A stretch of 54,612 nt of DNA from Levilactobacillus wangkuiensis (GTDB lineage Bacteria > Bacillota > Bacilli > Lactobacillales > Lactobacillaceae), in NCBI RefSeq assembly GCF_016861605.1, contig NZ_BOLM01000019.1, positions 1-54,612 on the forward strand. The letters run 5' to 3'. The stretch's first letter is position 1, and each line of letters opens with the position of its first letter. Both the position numbers and the translations under genes were made by a program. Below the pieces are notes generated by a model that searched no databases, had not been told where the DNA came from, and was given only the letters and a program-made list of their open reading frames with translations. Positions 26,134 to 35,338 of this stretch are shown here, piece by piece.

Positions 26134-26709
26134 ATGTCGAAATGGTTAAAGTTGGGCATTAATGTTGTCATCATGTTTTTTAGATTTGGGATTGTTGCCG
26201 GTTACGTCATGCTGATTTATCCCATCATTTATTTGGCCGATGCGTTTCAAAATCGCACGACCCACGTTATTCTCACTAGTTCTGATTTTCTGCGCTTCTC
26301 AAGTAATCACCAAGCCACGTTGGGTGCCGTGCAGAGTTTCCCCAGCTGGTCGTATGCACTGATCATGTCGGTGGGAATCATCCTCTCGGTATGGGCGACA
26401 ATTAACCTTTTCAGGGCCCTGATTAAGTTGCTCTCGAATATTCGCGACCAGGACTATTTCTCCACCTCAAATGAGTTGGCCCTAACCACGATTATCAAGG
26501 CGCAGGTCATGATGCTGCTGGGTGATCTACTATTTGCCAGTGGGAATCAGCTGTCACAAAGCTGGTTGCTGCGGGTGAACAGTGGGGCTTTCTCGGAAAC
26601 CTGGGAAACCTGTTTCCACGATATCTTTATCATCATCATGCTAGCAGCTATCTACGAAACCTACCGCCACGCAATGCGGGTCAAAGCTGAAAACGATTTG
26701 ACTGTTTAG
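26134..26709 (+). CDS. DUF2975 membrane protein
   Basis: A 191-residue protein with four hydrophobic segments (about 10-35, 70-95, 125-140, 165-180). DUF2975 proteins are usually encoded just before a small XRE regulator, as here. Function unknown; a sensing or anti-regulator role is guessed from the pairing. ATG at 26134 is 9 bases after AGGGGAG, whereas the upstream ATG touches the ribosome site. Two genes, one operon, shared terminator. Confidence 0.8.
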   Translation: MSKWLKLGINVVIMFFRFGIVAGYVMLIYPIIYLADAFQNRTTHVILTSSDFLRFSSNHQATLGAVQSFPSWSYALIMSVGIILSVWATINLFRALIKLLSNIRDQDYFSTSNELALTTIIKAQVMMLLGDLLFASGNQLSQSWLLRVNSGAFSETWETCFHDIFIIIMLAAIYETYRHAMRVKAENDLTV

Positions 26710-26723
26710 GAGGTCGACTTATT

Positions 26724-26927
26724 GTGGTGAAACTAACTTTAAATGTGGTCATGGCGGAACGCAACATCAGCAGTCAAGAACTGGCCAAGGCCATTGGCAT
26801 CACGCCGGCCAACCTCTCAATCCTGAAGACTGGCAAGGCCAAGGCCATTCGCTTCAGCACCCTGAGTAAAATCTGTCACGTGCTCGAGTGTCAGCCCGGG
26901 GATATTTTGAAATACGTTGACGAATGA
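26724..26927 (+). CDS. XRE-family small transcriptional regulator
   Basis: A 67-residue single helix-turn-helix protein: LNVVMAERNISSQELAKAIG then ITPANLSILKTGKAKAIRF, ending LECQPGDILKYVDE, the YozG/Cro-like type. Start GTG; the GGAGG overlaps the stop codon of the DUF2975 gene. Its sequence is of the class always paired with DUF2975. Target unknown; likely autoregulation. Confidence 0.9.
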   Translation: MVKLTLNVVMAERNISSQELAKAIGITPANLSILKTGKAKAIRFSTLSKICHVLECQPGDILKYVDE

Positions 26928-26957
26928 GGATGCCAAATGCTCACCAATTAACTGATA

Positions 26958-27014
26958 GAACATAAAAATCGGACTAACCATTTGTAGAAATGCTTAGTCC
27001 GATTTTTTATGTTC
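26958..27014. terminator. Bidirectional terminator
   Basis: AAAAATCGGACTAA/TTAGTCCGATTTTT, 14 perfect pairs with T tracts on both strands. Serves the DUF2975/XRE operon on the plus strand and the aldo-keto reductase on the minus strand. Confidence 0.95.
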
Positions 27015-27057
27015 AGCGTAGTTAGCCACTGTCTACCTAATTCTTAACGACGGCCAA

Positions 27058-28074
27058 CTATTTAGCGTCCCAATCAATTGGCGATTGTGCGGCCAGAATT
27101 GCCTCAATCTGGCCAAGCTCTGCGGGGCTAAACGTCAGGTTGTCCAGTGCCGCCACGTTGTCGACGACTTGCTCCGGCCGGCTGGCACCAATCAGCACAC
27201 TGGCGATGGCGGGATGCCGCAGGTTCCAGGCCAAGGCCATCTGTGCCAGGCTTTGATTGCGATTGGCGGCGACGGCATTCAAGGCTTTAATCGTTCCCAA
27301 AGTCTGTTCAACCTGGGCGGGATGCAGGAACGGAATCGTGGCCTTCTTGGCGCGAGAATCGCTGGGGATGCCGTGCAGATATTTGTTCGTTAATAATCCC
27401 TGACACAGCGAACTGAAGGACACGGCGCCCTTCTTCTCGGCGGTCAGTTCTGGCAACACGTCGTCTTCGATTTGCCGGTTCAAGAGGTTGTAACGCGGTT
27501 GGTCAATGATAAATGGCGTCTGTAACTCGCGGAAAATTCCAGCCATGACCTTGATCTGCGCCCCACTATAGTTGGATAGCCCCACGTACAGGGTCTTACC
27601 CTCACGTACCAATTGGTCCAGGGCCAGCGCCGTTTCAGCCGGATTGGTCTGGGGGTCCGCCCGGTGACTGTAGAAAATGTCAAAGTAATCCAGGCCGGTT
27701 CGCCGCAAGCTCTGGTCGGCACTGGCAATGATGCTCTTGCGGGAACCCCAGTTGCCGTAGGGACCGGGCCACATCACGTACCCCGCCTTGCTGGCAATCA
27801 CCAGTTCATCGCGGTACGGTTTCAAATCCGTCGCCAGCATGTGGCCAAAGTTTGTTTCCGCACTACCCGGTTCCGGGCCATAATTGTTGGCCAGATCAAA
27901 GTAGGTGATCCCTAAATCAAACGCCTGGTGGACGATGGCCTTTTGCGTGGCGTAATCATCCACACTGCCAAAGTTGTTCCACAGTCCCAGGCCGATGGCG
28001 GAGAGCTTTAAGCCACTGTCGCCGACCCGATTATAAGTCATTTTATCGTAACGCTGTTCATTTGCCTGATACAT
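27058..28074 (-). CDS. Aldo/keto reductase (YghZ-like)
   Basis: A 338-residue NADPH-dependent reductase. Catalytic tetrad regions: DLANNYGP (Asp and Tyr), SKAGY (Lys), YSHRAD (His). Cofactor loop near VLIGASRPEQVVDN. Resembles L-glyceraldehyde-3-phosphate/methylglyoxal reductases of the YghZ group. Ribosome site GGAGG 7 bases before the ATG. Not in an operon with neighbours. Exact substrate unknown. Confidence 0.88.
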   Translation of the reverse strand: MYQANEQRYDKMTYNRVGDSGLKLSAIGLGLWNNFGSVDDYATQKAIVHQAFDLGITYFDLANNYGPEPGSAETNFGHMLATDLKPYRDELVIASKAGYVMWPGPYGNWGSRKSIIASADQSLRRTGLDYFDIFYSHRADPQTNPAETALALDQLVREGKTLYVGLSNYSGAQIKVMAGIFRELQTPFIIDQPRYNLLNRQIEDDVLPELTAEKKGAVSFSSLCQGLLTNKYLHGIPSDSRAKKATIPFLHPAQVEQTLGTIKALNAVAANRNQSLAQMALAWNLRHPAIASVLIGASRPEQVVDNVAALDNLTFSPAELGQIEAILAAQSPIDWDAK

Positions 28075-28171
28075 CCTGCATCCTCCTCAAAGTGTTGTCC
28101 TGCTTCAAGGATACCGCTTTCATGGAGACAAAGGAAGCGGTGGTCCGCCTCCTTTTAGTTAAATTTGGCGA

Positions 28172-28208
28172 TGAAAAAAGCGTCCGGGACAACTCCCAGG
28201 CGCTCTTG
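28172..28208 (-). terminator. Terminator after the GNAT gene
   Basis: AGCGCCTGGGA/TCCCGGACGCT with two mismatches, followed by TTTTTTC on the minus strand. Confidence 0.75.
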
Positions 28209-28253
28209 TCGTCTTGATTTTCACTGGCTGAAACGGGTATCAAAAGGCACTCT

Positions 28254-28769
28254 CTAATCGGCAGCCAGTTGATAAACCATCTCAACCGCTGTCACCCGCT
28301 CGCCATCATCATCCGTGACCTTCGTTGGCGGGGTCGTCGTGCGGGTAAAACCTAACTTCTGATACAGCTTCATGGCGGCAACGTTGCGGGTCTGCACAAT
28401 CAGACCAACTGCCTGCAAGTCACTGGCCGTTTGGGCCCAGTACAGCGCCTCGTCGACCAGGGCCGTGCCAATACCCATGTGCCAATATTTTTTCTCAACG
28501 GCAATGCCGAGTTCCCCGACGTTTCCTTGGGGTGTCGGTGCGATTGAGCAGACGCCCAGCAGCGTCTTGCCCAGGCTGGCAACCAACAACAAATGACGCG
28601 GACTGCCAGCGATTTGATTGAGCTGGTCGGCTTCCTGCGCGGCACTGACGGGATCGTCGGCGTCGGCCAAGCTGAACGTATCACTCTCCTGCTGGAGCCG
28701 GTCTAACAACGCTAATAAATTCTCGGCGTCGGCTGGTTCTGGCAAACGAATGGCGACTTCTTCACTCAT
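28254..28769 (-). CDS. GNAT-family N-acetyltransferase
   Basis: A 171-residue acetyl-CoA-dependent acetyltransferase. Motif A WHMGIGTALVDEAL (acetyl-CoA loop) and a C-terminal motif AAMKLYQKLGFTRT are clear. Start overlaps the tsaE stop (ATGA), so translation is coupled. In lactobacilli this gene often follows tsaE and may act on an unidentified small molecule or protein N-terminus; unlike RimI it shows no clear ribosomal-protein signature. Confidence 0.88.
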   Translation of the reverse strand: MSEEVAIRLPEPADAENLLALLDRLQQESDTFSLADADDPVSAAQEADQLNQIAGSPRHLLLVASLGKTLLGVCSIAPTPQGNVGELGIAVEKKYWHMGIGTALVDEALYWAQTASDLQAVGLIVQTRNVAAMKLYQKLGFTRTTTPPTKVTDDDGERVTAVEMVYQLAAD

Positions 28770-29239
28770 TTTTGACTGTCCTCCAACTGCTGCACAATTT
28801 TTTCGAAGCGGGCACCCACGGGTTCAAACCGCAACGTCCGCTGATTTTCACCGGCCTCATCGTCGCGTTTGAACACGATGCGCAGGTACTGGGCGGGCAA
28901 CTCATCTTCAATGAACTGGGACCATTCGACCACGTTCACGCCATCCCCGTTGAAGTATTCATCCAAGCCCAGCTCATCCCCACTACCATCTTCCAGGCGG
29001 TACACATCCATGTGGTACAGGGGGATGCGGCCACTCTGATACTCGCGAATAATGGTAAACGTGGGACTCTTAACGTTACGCTTAATCCCTAAGCCGAGCG
29101 CCAATCCCTTGGTAAAGGTGGTCTTGCCGGCACCCAGATCACCGTCCAGCAAAATCACATCGCGCGGTTGTAGACTCGGCGCTAAGGCTTGACCCCAGGC
29201 CATCGTCTGGTCGGGACTCGTTACGGTCGTTTCAAACAT
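28766..29239 (-). CDS. tsaE: tRNA threonylcarbamoyladenosine biosynthesis ATPase
   Basis: A 157-residue P-loop ATPase needed for the t6A modification of ANN-decoding tRNAs, acting with TsaB and TsaD. Walker A GDLGAGKTTFTKG, followed by SPTFTIIREY and LYHMDVYRLEDG, typical of TsaE. Ribosome site AGGGGA. Downstream of pta and overlapping GNAT. A hairpin (GTGAG..CTCAC) lies between pta and this gene. Confidence 0.95.
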   Translation of the reverse strand: MFETTVTSPDQTMAWGQALAPSLQPRDVILLDGDLGAGKTTFTKGLALGLGIKRNVKSPTFTIIREYQSGRIPLYHMDVYRLEDGSGDELGLDEYFNGDGVNVVEWSQFIEDELPAQYLRIVFKRDDEAGENQRTLRFEPVGARFEKIVQQLEDSQK

Positions 29240-29324
29240 ACTGCCATTCCCCTTTTTTCAAAACTGATTTCTCATCCTTTAGCCGTGAGCGTGCCCGTTT
29301 TCGGACTGTTCACGACTCACCAGA

Positions 29325-29371
29325 ATAAATAATACCCGGACTGCTAGCAAATAGCAATCCGGGTATCGTTA
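29325..29371 (-). terminator. Hairpin after pta
   Basis: ATACCCGGA..GCTA/TAGC..TCCGGGTAT on the minus strand followed by a T-poor tail TATTTATT; a weak or partial terminator before tsaE. Confidence 0.6.
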
Positions 29372-29408
29372 TTTAACACGATTCATTTGTGTCCAGTAAA
29401 TGAAAAGT

Positions 29409-30383
29409 TTAAAGTGATTGGGCTGCGGTGATGATGGCAACCTTGTAAACGTCCTCTTCGTTGCAACCACGAGACAAGTCAGAAACGGGCTTGTTCAGGC
29501 CTTGCAGGATAGGTCCAATGGCTTCAAAGCCACCGAAGCGTTGGGCGATCTTGTAGCCAATGTTCCCGGATTGTAATTCTGGGAAGACAAAGACGTTGGC
29601 GTGGCCGGCAACCTTGGAGTCTGGCGCCTTTTGGGCGGCAACACTTGGCACGAAGGAAGCGTCAAATTGTAATTCACCGTCAACGGCTAAATCAGGCGCC
29701 GTTTCGTGGGCAATCTTCGTGGCTTCTTGCACCTTGGTCACCATTTCGCCCTTAGCAGAGCCCTTAGTGGAGAAGCTCAGTAAGGCAACCTTAGGGTCGA
29801 TGTCAAAGACCTTAGCGGTGTGGGCACTTTCAACGGCGACTTCAGCCATGCCGGCAGCATCTAATTCGATGTTGATGGCACAGTCGGCGAAGACGTAGCG
29901 TTCGTCACCTTTTTGCATGATGAAGGCCCCACTGATACGGTGGACGCCTTCCTTAGTTTTAATAATTTGTAAGGCAGGACGAACCGTGTCGCCAGTTGCG
30001 TGCACGGCACCAGAAACCATCCCGTCAGCTTGGCCCATGTAGACCATCATGGTCCCGATGTAGTTCGGGTCCTTTAACATTTCAGCGGCTTGTTCAGGCG
30101 TGTTCTTGCCCTTCCGCCGTGCAACCAAGGCATCTAACATTTCCTTGTGTTGGTCGGCTGGAATCGTAGCTGGGTCCAACAACGTGACTTGACTCAAGTC
30201 AATGTGGTTGTCCTTGGCAGTGGCTTCAACGTCACTTTGCTTGCCTAAAACGACGGACTTGATCAAGCCATCAGCGGCTAAACGGCTAGCGGCACCTAAG
30301 ACCCGAGGATCTTCCCCTTCAGGGAAAACGATGGTTTTGTTTTGTCCATTAATCTTTTGCTTGAGACTATCAAAAAGTTCCAT
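29409..30383 (-). CDS. pta: Phosphate acetyltransferase
   Basis: A 324-residue enzyme interconverting acetyl-CoA and acetyl-phosphate. Key regions: QADGMVSGAVHATGDTVRPA, FSTKGSAKGE, DGELQFDAS, and QRFGGFEAIGPILQGLNKPV near the C-terminus. Short form without the N-terminal regulatory extension, as usual in Firmicutes. Ung lies 46 bases upstream and tsaE downstream. Central in mixed-acid metabolism. Confidence 0.95.
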   Translation of the reverse strand: MELFDSLKQKINGQNKTIVFPEGEDPRVLGAASRLAADGLIKSVVLGKQSDVEATAKDNHIDLSQVTLLDPATIPADQHKEMLDALVARRKGKNTPEQAAEMLKDPNYIGTMMVYMGQADGMVSGAVHATGDTVRPALQIIKTKEGVHRISGAFIMQKGDERYVFADCAINIELDAAGMAEVAVESAHTAKVFDIDPKVALLSFSTKGSAKGEMVTKVQEATKIAHETAPDLAVDGELQFDASFVPSVAAQKAPDSKVAGHANVFVFPELQSGNIGYKIAQRFGGFEAIGPILQGLNKPVSDLSRGCNEEDVYKVAIITAAQSL

Positions 30384-30430
30384 AGATAATGACCTCCATA
30401 AAATATCCCACGAATCAATTCTCTCTCTGT

Positions 30431-31150
30431 CTATGCTTGGTTGGATGCTGGGCGGGACGCCTCATCTTCGGTAACGTGTTCTGGTAGTTGCCAGTCAATG
30501 GGCGTCTCCCCTAATGATGTCAATGCGATGTTGGTCTTGGAAAATGGCTTGGAGCCAAAGAACCCCCGATAAGCGGATAGCGGGCTGGGATGCGGCGCTT
30601 GCAACACAATGTTGGTTTGCGTGTCGATCAAACTGATCTTGGACCGCGCGGCACTACCCCACAGGATAAAGACCACGGGCTCGGGTCGTTCCGACAATTT
30701 TGCAATCGCAGCGTCCGTTAACCGTTCCCAACCGTGACCTTGATGGGAAAAAGCCTTACCATCACGCACAGTCAGAACGGAGTTAAGTAACAGGACACCT
30801 TGCTTGGCCCATTTTTCCAAATAGCCATGGTTAACCGGCTTGATGCCCAGGTCACTCTCGAGTTCTTTGTAAATGTTCTTCAACGACGGTGGAATCGGTG
30901 TGCCCGGCCGAACGGAAAAGCTACAGCCATGCGCCTGACCAGGATTATGGTACGGGTCTTGCCCCAAAATAACCACCTTAACCTGACTAAACGGCGTCCA
31001 CTCGAACGCGGTAAAAATATGATACATGTCCGGATCGATGCGATAGTGCTGATACTCGTCGACCAAGAATTTGCGCAGTTCCTGATAATAGGTCTGCTCA
31101 AATTCGGGCTCAAGCACCGGCCACCAGTCATTATGAATAAACGGTTTCAT
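30431..31150 (-). CDS. ung: Uracil-DNA glycosylase
   Basis: A 239-residue family 1 UDG that removes uracil from DNA. Catalytic Asp in [13 protein letters not shown], uracil-binding and minor-groove motif [19 protein letters not shown]. Start ATG at 31150, with a GAGG ribosome site about 8 bases upstream; the in-frame GTG at 31159 overlaps it. Gene order ung-pta-tsaE is conserved in lactobacilli. Confidence 0.97.
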   Translation of the reverse strand: MKPFIHNDWWPVLEPEFEQTYYQELRKFLVDEYQHYRIDPDMYHIFTAFEWTPFSQVKVVILGQDPYHNPGQAHGCSFSVRPGTPIPPSLKNIYKELESDLGIKPVNHGYLEKWAKQGVLLLNSVLTVRDGKAFSHQGHGWERLTDAAIAKLSERPEPVVFILWGSAARSKISLIDTQTNIVLQAPHPSPLSAYRGFFGSKPFSKTNIALTSLGETPIDWQLPEHVTEDEASRPASNQA

Positions 31151-31272
31151 TCCCAACACCTCGCCTTTTATTCTATCATAACGGCCGGCTAAATGATATT
31201 ATCGAACAGCTTCTGGTGAAACATGTTAGAATGGGTTTAACGAAGTCGATGACGATGCAAAGGAGGAGCCCC

Positions 31273-31818
31273 ATGCGTACACTGTATCTCAATCAGGCCG
31301 CGCTGTCCGCCAAGGCGACGACGGTCATCCGCGATACGAATAATCAATCCTGCTATTTGCTCGTGGGTAAATGGGGGCTCAGAGCGGACGTGCTATCGGT
31401 CTATACGATTGCCGGGGCACTGGAAGCCGAGGTCAAGCAGGAATCCCTGGGCCTACTGCCAAAATTCCGACTAGTCTATCACCGGCAAACGGTCGGCCGC
31501 GTCAGCAAGACCTTTGGCGTGATTCGCGAGGTGCTGTTTGTCCGCGGACTCAACTGGATCATCATGGGCAATATCAGTAGTGGCCATTTCAAAATCACCC
31601 ATGGTCGGGACCTGATTGCCACAATCGACCAGGTCAGTCAATCCGGTGGGGGCACCACGACGCTAGCCGTAGATCAGCCCGACCATGAAGCCCTGGTCAT
31701 CTGCCTGGCCGCGATTCTCGACCGCTGGGCCAAGCATCAACATAAGGCGTTGGCTCCGCTGCGAAACCACGCTTGGGCGCCGGCTGCTGGCGACATTGCG
31801 CAATTTACGAAAAAATAA
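31273..31818 (+). CDS. LURP-one-related protein, function unknown
   Basis: A 181-residue protein beginning MRTLYLNQAALS. Its pattern (Tyr-Leu-Val-x-Gly-x-Trp near 33, LGLLPKFRLVYHRQTVG, a WIIMGNISSGHF stretch) matches the LURP-one/YxjI beta-barrel fold as I read it. ATG at 31273 has AGGAGG 6 bases upstream; the longer frame begins in the intergenic region. Cytosolic; no membrane helix. Divergent from ung. Confidence 0.7.
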   Translation: MRTLYLNQAALSAKATTVIRDTNNQSCYLLVGKWGLRADVLSVYTIAGALEAEVKQESLGLLPKFRLVYHRQTVGRVSKTFGVIREVLFVRGLNWIIMGNISSGHFKITHGRDLIATIDQVSQSGGGTTTLAVDQPDHEALVICLAAILDRWAKHQHKALAPLRNHAWAPAAGDIAQFTKK

Positions 31819-31860
31819 AAAAATCGGTATCAGCCAGTCTCCGTGGCCGATACCGATTTT
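31818..31860. terminator. Bidirectional terminator
   Basis: ATCGGTATC-GCC/GGC-GATACCGAT around a loop, flanked by A/T tracts on both strands; ends the LURP-one gene and the surface-protein gene. Confidence 0.85.
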
Positions 31861-31861
31861 G

Positions 31862-33661
31862 CTATTTCACGGCTAACACAAGTTTCTTGTTGGCCGTCAC
31901 ATACTTGCCATTAGTCAATTGGAACCGCGTCGTCTTATGGTACGCAACAATCTTTTTGACCTTTAGTTGTTTGCCCTTCTTATAGTGTGCACGCTTCGTC
32001 TTAAGCGATTTTTGCTGGTAGGCGTTGACCCCGTTCTTCGCAATCACTTTAACCTTAGCCTGCTTGGTCGCGTAGTACACGCCCGTCACATAACCTGGTT
32101 TCGCCGTGATATACCCGGTCTTCCCAGCCGTCTTGGATTTATGATTCACATCTTTGACCTTGTAACGCAGATTGCCCTTCTTGGACTCGGCCGTGCCGGT
32201 CACCACAAACATTGGCCGGTTGGCCCGTTTCTGCTTGCTGTACCAGTGTTTGACCGTCTTCTTCGAGAAGTTCTTGGTCTGATACAGGCCAATTTTCTTC
32301 GTCGCGTAAACGACGCTGGCGATGGGGGCCACCGTTGCGGCATCCCCACCAGACATCAGGTTGCGTGCGTAGTGGAAGGTCACCGTCTGGGCTTGATCAC
32401 TAAACGTCCCGTTGACCTGGCCCTCGGTCCGGCTCAACTTGTATCCGGCAAAGCTCAGCTGGTTGGCTTGATAGATTTCACCAACGTCGCCAGTCAACAC
32501 CTGATTATTGGCCAGTTGATTACCCTTCTCGTCCAGATAACGAACGGTCACGGGCTGGCTCTGCGTCACAGCGGGTGGCGTAACGGTAGGTGGCGTGACC
32601 ACGGGTGGGGTCGTCGGTTCGATCACCCGATTGACCGGCTGCCAGACATAGGTAACGATACCACTCGGATTGTCCGTCCCGTTATACAGATTGGTAATGT
32701 CCTTACCATGAGCGAACTCATCGCCGAGGGGATTTTGAATCGTCCCCTTGCCCACGGCTTGCCACAATCCCGTAAATTCATCCGGAACCGTCTGGGCATC
32801 ATTCAATTTCGGATCCCCGGCGAAATGGGTCTTCGGGCCAAACGTCACTTGCCCAATCGTGGTCTTGTTGGCAAACATGCTGTACCCCGAAAAGGTTGCC
32901 GGTGGCGCAAAGGAATCCAAGCGAATTGTCCGTAGATCAGACCCCGAGAACATGTAGTCGGCACTCTTCAAATTAGTAAACGTCGCATTGGCCAGGTTAA
33001 TGGCTTGCAAACTAGAATCGCCATTAAACATGGACGTCACGGCCGTTACCAGTCCCGTATCGAAACTCGACAGGTCCAGCTCACTGACCGCTTTGAGACC
33101 ATAGAACATTCCCCACATCGTCGTCACATTTTTCGTATTAAAGTGGGAAACGTCCAGCGAGGTCAACACTTTGTTGCCGCTCATCTGCAGGAACATTCCC
33201 TTCATGGAGGTGGCCGCAGACGTATCGAGTAAATTCAAATTCTCATAGTTGGTCACATTGGGCAACTGCGCAAATAGGTTGGCGGCGTTGGCGGAGGTCT
33301 TAATCGGCCCATCCAACACGACCTTGGTCACTAGACCCCCCGCAGCCGTAAGCTCAGCATCGCTGGGAGTCGTGAGTCCCTGCTTTAGCGCAATCTGCTT
33401 GGCAAACTGCCCATCGTTCGTTCCGGCCCCACTGGCCGGTGGCATCGGTTCATCGGCCAAGGTCCCAGCACCTAAATGAAGAACCCCACTAGTTGATAAC
33501 GTCCAGTGAACGCCATAGTCGCCTTCATACTGGATATCATCTTTCGTTGTTGCGGCCTGTGCAGTCACAACCGGTGCTGTCTGCGGCAAAACAACCATAC
33601 TGACGGGTTGGGCCATTCCTAAGGTCAATCCTGCTAATAAAATCATCGCTTGTAACTTCAT
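31862..33661 (-). CDS. Surface protein with BspA-type repeats, MucBP and DUF5776-like end
   Basis: A 599-residue exported protein. Signal peptide (cleavage near AQAAT). Region about 40-290 has BspA/DUF285 leucine-rich repeats (LDLSSFDTGLVTAVTSMF is one). A Pro/Thr linker (TPPVVTPPTVTPP) leads to a MucBP domain (about 375-440; TVRYLDEKGNQLAN...). The basic C-terminal region (about 455-599; ending RFQLTNGKYVTANKKLVLAV) matches DUF5776, a wall-binding module of lactobacilli. No LPXTG; attachment is presumably by the basic domain. ATG 33661 follows GAGGAGGGG. Likely adhesion to mucus or host/plant surfaces (inference). Confidence 0.85.
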   Translation of the reverse strand: MKLQAMILLAGLTLGMAQPVSMVVLPQTAPVVTAQAATTKDDIQYEGDYGVHWTLSTSGVLHLGAGTLADEPMPPASGAGTNDGQFAKQIALKQGLTTPSDAELTAAGGLVTKVVLDGPIKTSANAANLFAQLPNVTNYENLNLLDTSAATSMKGMFLQMSGNKVLTSLDVSHFNTKNVTTMWGMFYGLKAVSELDLSSFDTGLVTAVTSMFNGDSSLQAINLANATFTNLKSADYMFSGSDLRTIRLDSFAPPATFSGYSMFANKTTIGQVTFGPKTHFAGDPKLNDAQTVPDEFTGLWQAVGKGTIQNPLGDEFAHGKDITNLYNGTDNPSGIVTYVWQPVNRVIEPTTPPVVTPPTVTPPAVTQSQPVTVRYLDEKGNQLANNQVLTGDVGEIYQANQLSFAGYKLSRTEGQVNGTFSDQAQTVTFHYARNLMSGGDAATVAPIASVVYATKKIGLYQTKNFSKKTVKHWYSKQKRANRPMFVVTGTAESKKGNLRYKVKDVNHKSKTAGKTGYITAKPGYVTGVYYATKQAKVKVIAKNGVNAYQQKSLKTKRAHYKKGKQLKVKKIVAYHKTTRFQLTNGKYVTANKKLVLAVK

Positions 33662-33976
33662 AAGTCTTCCCCTCCTCAAGGTTCGTTTATCGTTTTACTT
33701 TTGGTTCAAAAGTCCCTCTGGCCATGAATCGCCCGTCAAAAAAGCAATGATTAAAATACGTTGCTACATTGCCAAGTACAGCCTTAAATTAGTAACGCTT
33801 GATTTAATTTCGCTTCAAATCATATGCATTAGTGAATATATTTACCAGATATATAATAGCACATAGTAGAAACTAATGAAACCGTTATTATTCGTAACTT
33901 TTTTAAGTCTTGAAATATTCGTGATAAACAGGACTACATCAGCATTCACATTAGTTTTGTCACTTACCGAAGTCAC
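33662..33976. other. AT-rich intergenic region before the surface-protein gene
   Basis: No supported gene. On the minus strand the only plausible promoter element is TATTAT/TATATA at about 33850-33856; its -35 is poor. The 5' untranslated RNA of the surface-protein gene could be up to about 190 bases. Local A+T is much higher than in neighbouring genes. Confidence 0.45.
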
Positions 33977-33978
33977 CA

Positions 33979-34017
33979 AAAAATCCGCTCTGGAATTAAC
34001 CAGAACGGATTTTTTGT
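33979..34017 (-). terminator. Terminator of glnQ
   Basis: AAATCCGTTCTGG/CCAGAGCGGATTT (G-U pair) followed by TTTTT on the minus strand. Confidence 0.92.
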
Positions 34018-34761
34018 CTAAACGTTAAGCACTTTATTTAAGAATTCCTGTGTCCGCGGATTCTGCGGATGGTCAAACACCTCTGTGGGAGTCCCTGCTT
34101 CTTGGATAATCCCCTCATCCATGAAGGCCACGCGGTCGGCCACGTTCTTGGCAAAGCCCATTTCGTGGGTCACAACGACCATGGTCATGCCACCTTCGGC
34201 CAGGTCCTGCATGACTTGCAAGACGTCCCCCACCATTTCGGGATCCAGTGCCGAGGTCGGTTCATCGAACAGCATGATTTCGGGTTCCATCGCCAGTGCT
34301 CGTGCAATCGCCACCCGCTGTTGCTGGCCGCCGGATAACGAATGGGGCATCGCCTCAGCCTTATCTTCCAGGCCAACCTGCTGGAGGAGCTTTTCGGCCC
34401 GCTCTTTAGCGGCGGCTTTACTCAGGCCTTTCAACTGAACGGGGCCCAGCGTTACGTTCTGGAGCACGGACAAATGGGGGAACAAGTTAAAATGCTGAAA
34501 TACCATCCCGATGTTCTCACGAATCTGATTCAGATTGACTTTCGGGTCACCAACCCGTTGGCCTTCCACCCAGACCTCGCCGCTAGTAATCTGCTCCAGC
34601 CCATTTAGACAACGGAGAAAGGTACTCTTTCCGGAACCCGAGGGCCCAATCATGCAGAGAACTTCCTGGGACTGGACATCGAGTGTGATGCCTTTCAAAA
34701 CTTCATTTTGACCAAAGGCCTTGTGCAGGTCCTTGACCCGAATCTTTGGTGCAGTTGTCAT
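34018..34761 (-). CDS. glnQ: Polar amino-acid ABC transporter ATP-binding protein
   Basis: A 247-residue ATPase of the GlnQ/HisP family: Walker [10 protein letters not shown], signature LSGGQQQR, Walker [16 protein letters not shown]-loop VVTHEMGFA. Start MTTAPKIRV at 34761, GGGAGG upstream. No permease or binding-protein gene adjoins it; it has its own terminator and presumably works with a permease encoded elsewhere. Substrate: polar amino acids such as glutamine, by family. Confidence 0.9.
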   Translation of the reverse strand: MTTAPKIRVKDLHKAFGQNEVLKGITLDVQSQEVLCMIGPSGSGKSTFLRCLNGLEQITSGEVWVEGQRVGDPKVNLNQIRENIGMVFQHFNLFPHLSVLQNVTLGPVQLKGLSKAAAKERAEKLLQQVGLEDKAEAMPHSLSGGQQQRVAIARALAMEPEIMLFDEPTSALDPEMVGDVLQVMQDLAEGGMTMVVVTHEMGFAKNVADRVAFMDEGIIQEAGTPTEVFDHPQNPRTQEFLNKVLNV

Positions 34762-34800
34762 TAAATTAACCTCCCAATAAAAACCTATCCCAATTGACGT

Positions 34801-34839
34801 AAAAAGGGACAGCCGAACCAACCAAGTTCTGCTGTCCCC
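34801..34839 (-). terminator. Terminator of the secG-smpB cluster
   Basis: GGGGACAGC..GAAC/GTTC..GCTGTCCC around a loop, followed by TTTTT, just after smpB on the minus strand. Confidence 0.85.
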
Positions 34840-34849
34840 TTATAAATGA

Positions 34850-35323
34850 CTAGTAACGCTTCATGACCCGCGCAATCTCTCGGTCTTGTTCCCGCCGTTT
34901 GATTGTTTGGCGCTTGTCATATTCTCGTTTCCCATGGGCAACCCCAATTAACACCTTCGCAAATCCATGCTTCAGGTACATCTTCAACGGAATCAGGGTA
35001 ACCCCTTTATCCATTGTCGCTTGACCTAACCGCCGAATTTCCTTCTTGTGTAACAGGAGTTTCCGATTCCGTAACGGATCGTGGTTGAATCGGTTTCCCT
35101 GAACGTACTCACTGATGTGCACGTTCATCATCCACGCTTCGTTGTTCCGAATCTGGGCGAACCCATCTTGCAGGTTGACCCGCCGTTCACGCAACGATTT
35201 GATTTCCGTCCCCGTTAAAACGAGTCCGGCTTCAACCGTTTCCGTGACTGCGTAGTCATGCCGTGCCTTCCGGTTCTGAGCTAAAACGTTATCTGGTGTT
35301 TTCTTGGACTTTTTTTTCGCCAA
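34850..35323 (-). CDS. smpB: SsrA-binding protein
   Basis: A 157-residue protein that escorts tmRNA to stalled ribosomes. Typical lines: [38 protein letters not shown], and a basic tail [16 protein letters not shown]. Start is TTG, with GAGGTG upstream. 15 bases after rnr, same operon; both act in tmRNA-linked quality control. Confidence 0.97.
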   Translation of the reverse strand: MAKKKSKKTPDNVLAQNRKARHDYAVTETVEAGLVLTGTEIKSLRERRVNLQDGFAQIRNNEAWMMNVHISEYVQGNRFNHDPLRNRKLLLHKKEIRRLGQATMDKGVTLIPLKMYLKHGFAKVLIGVAHGKREYDKRQTIKRREQDREIARVMKRY

Positions 35324-35338
35324 GTTCAGTCACCTCGC

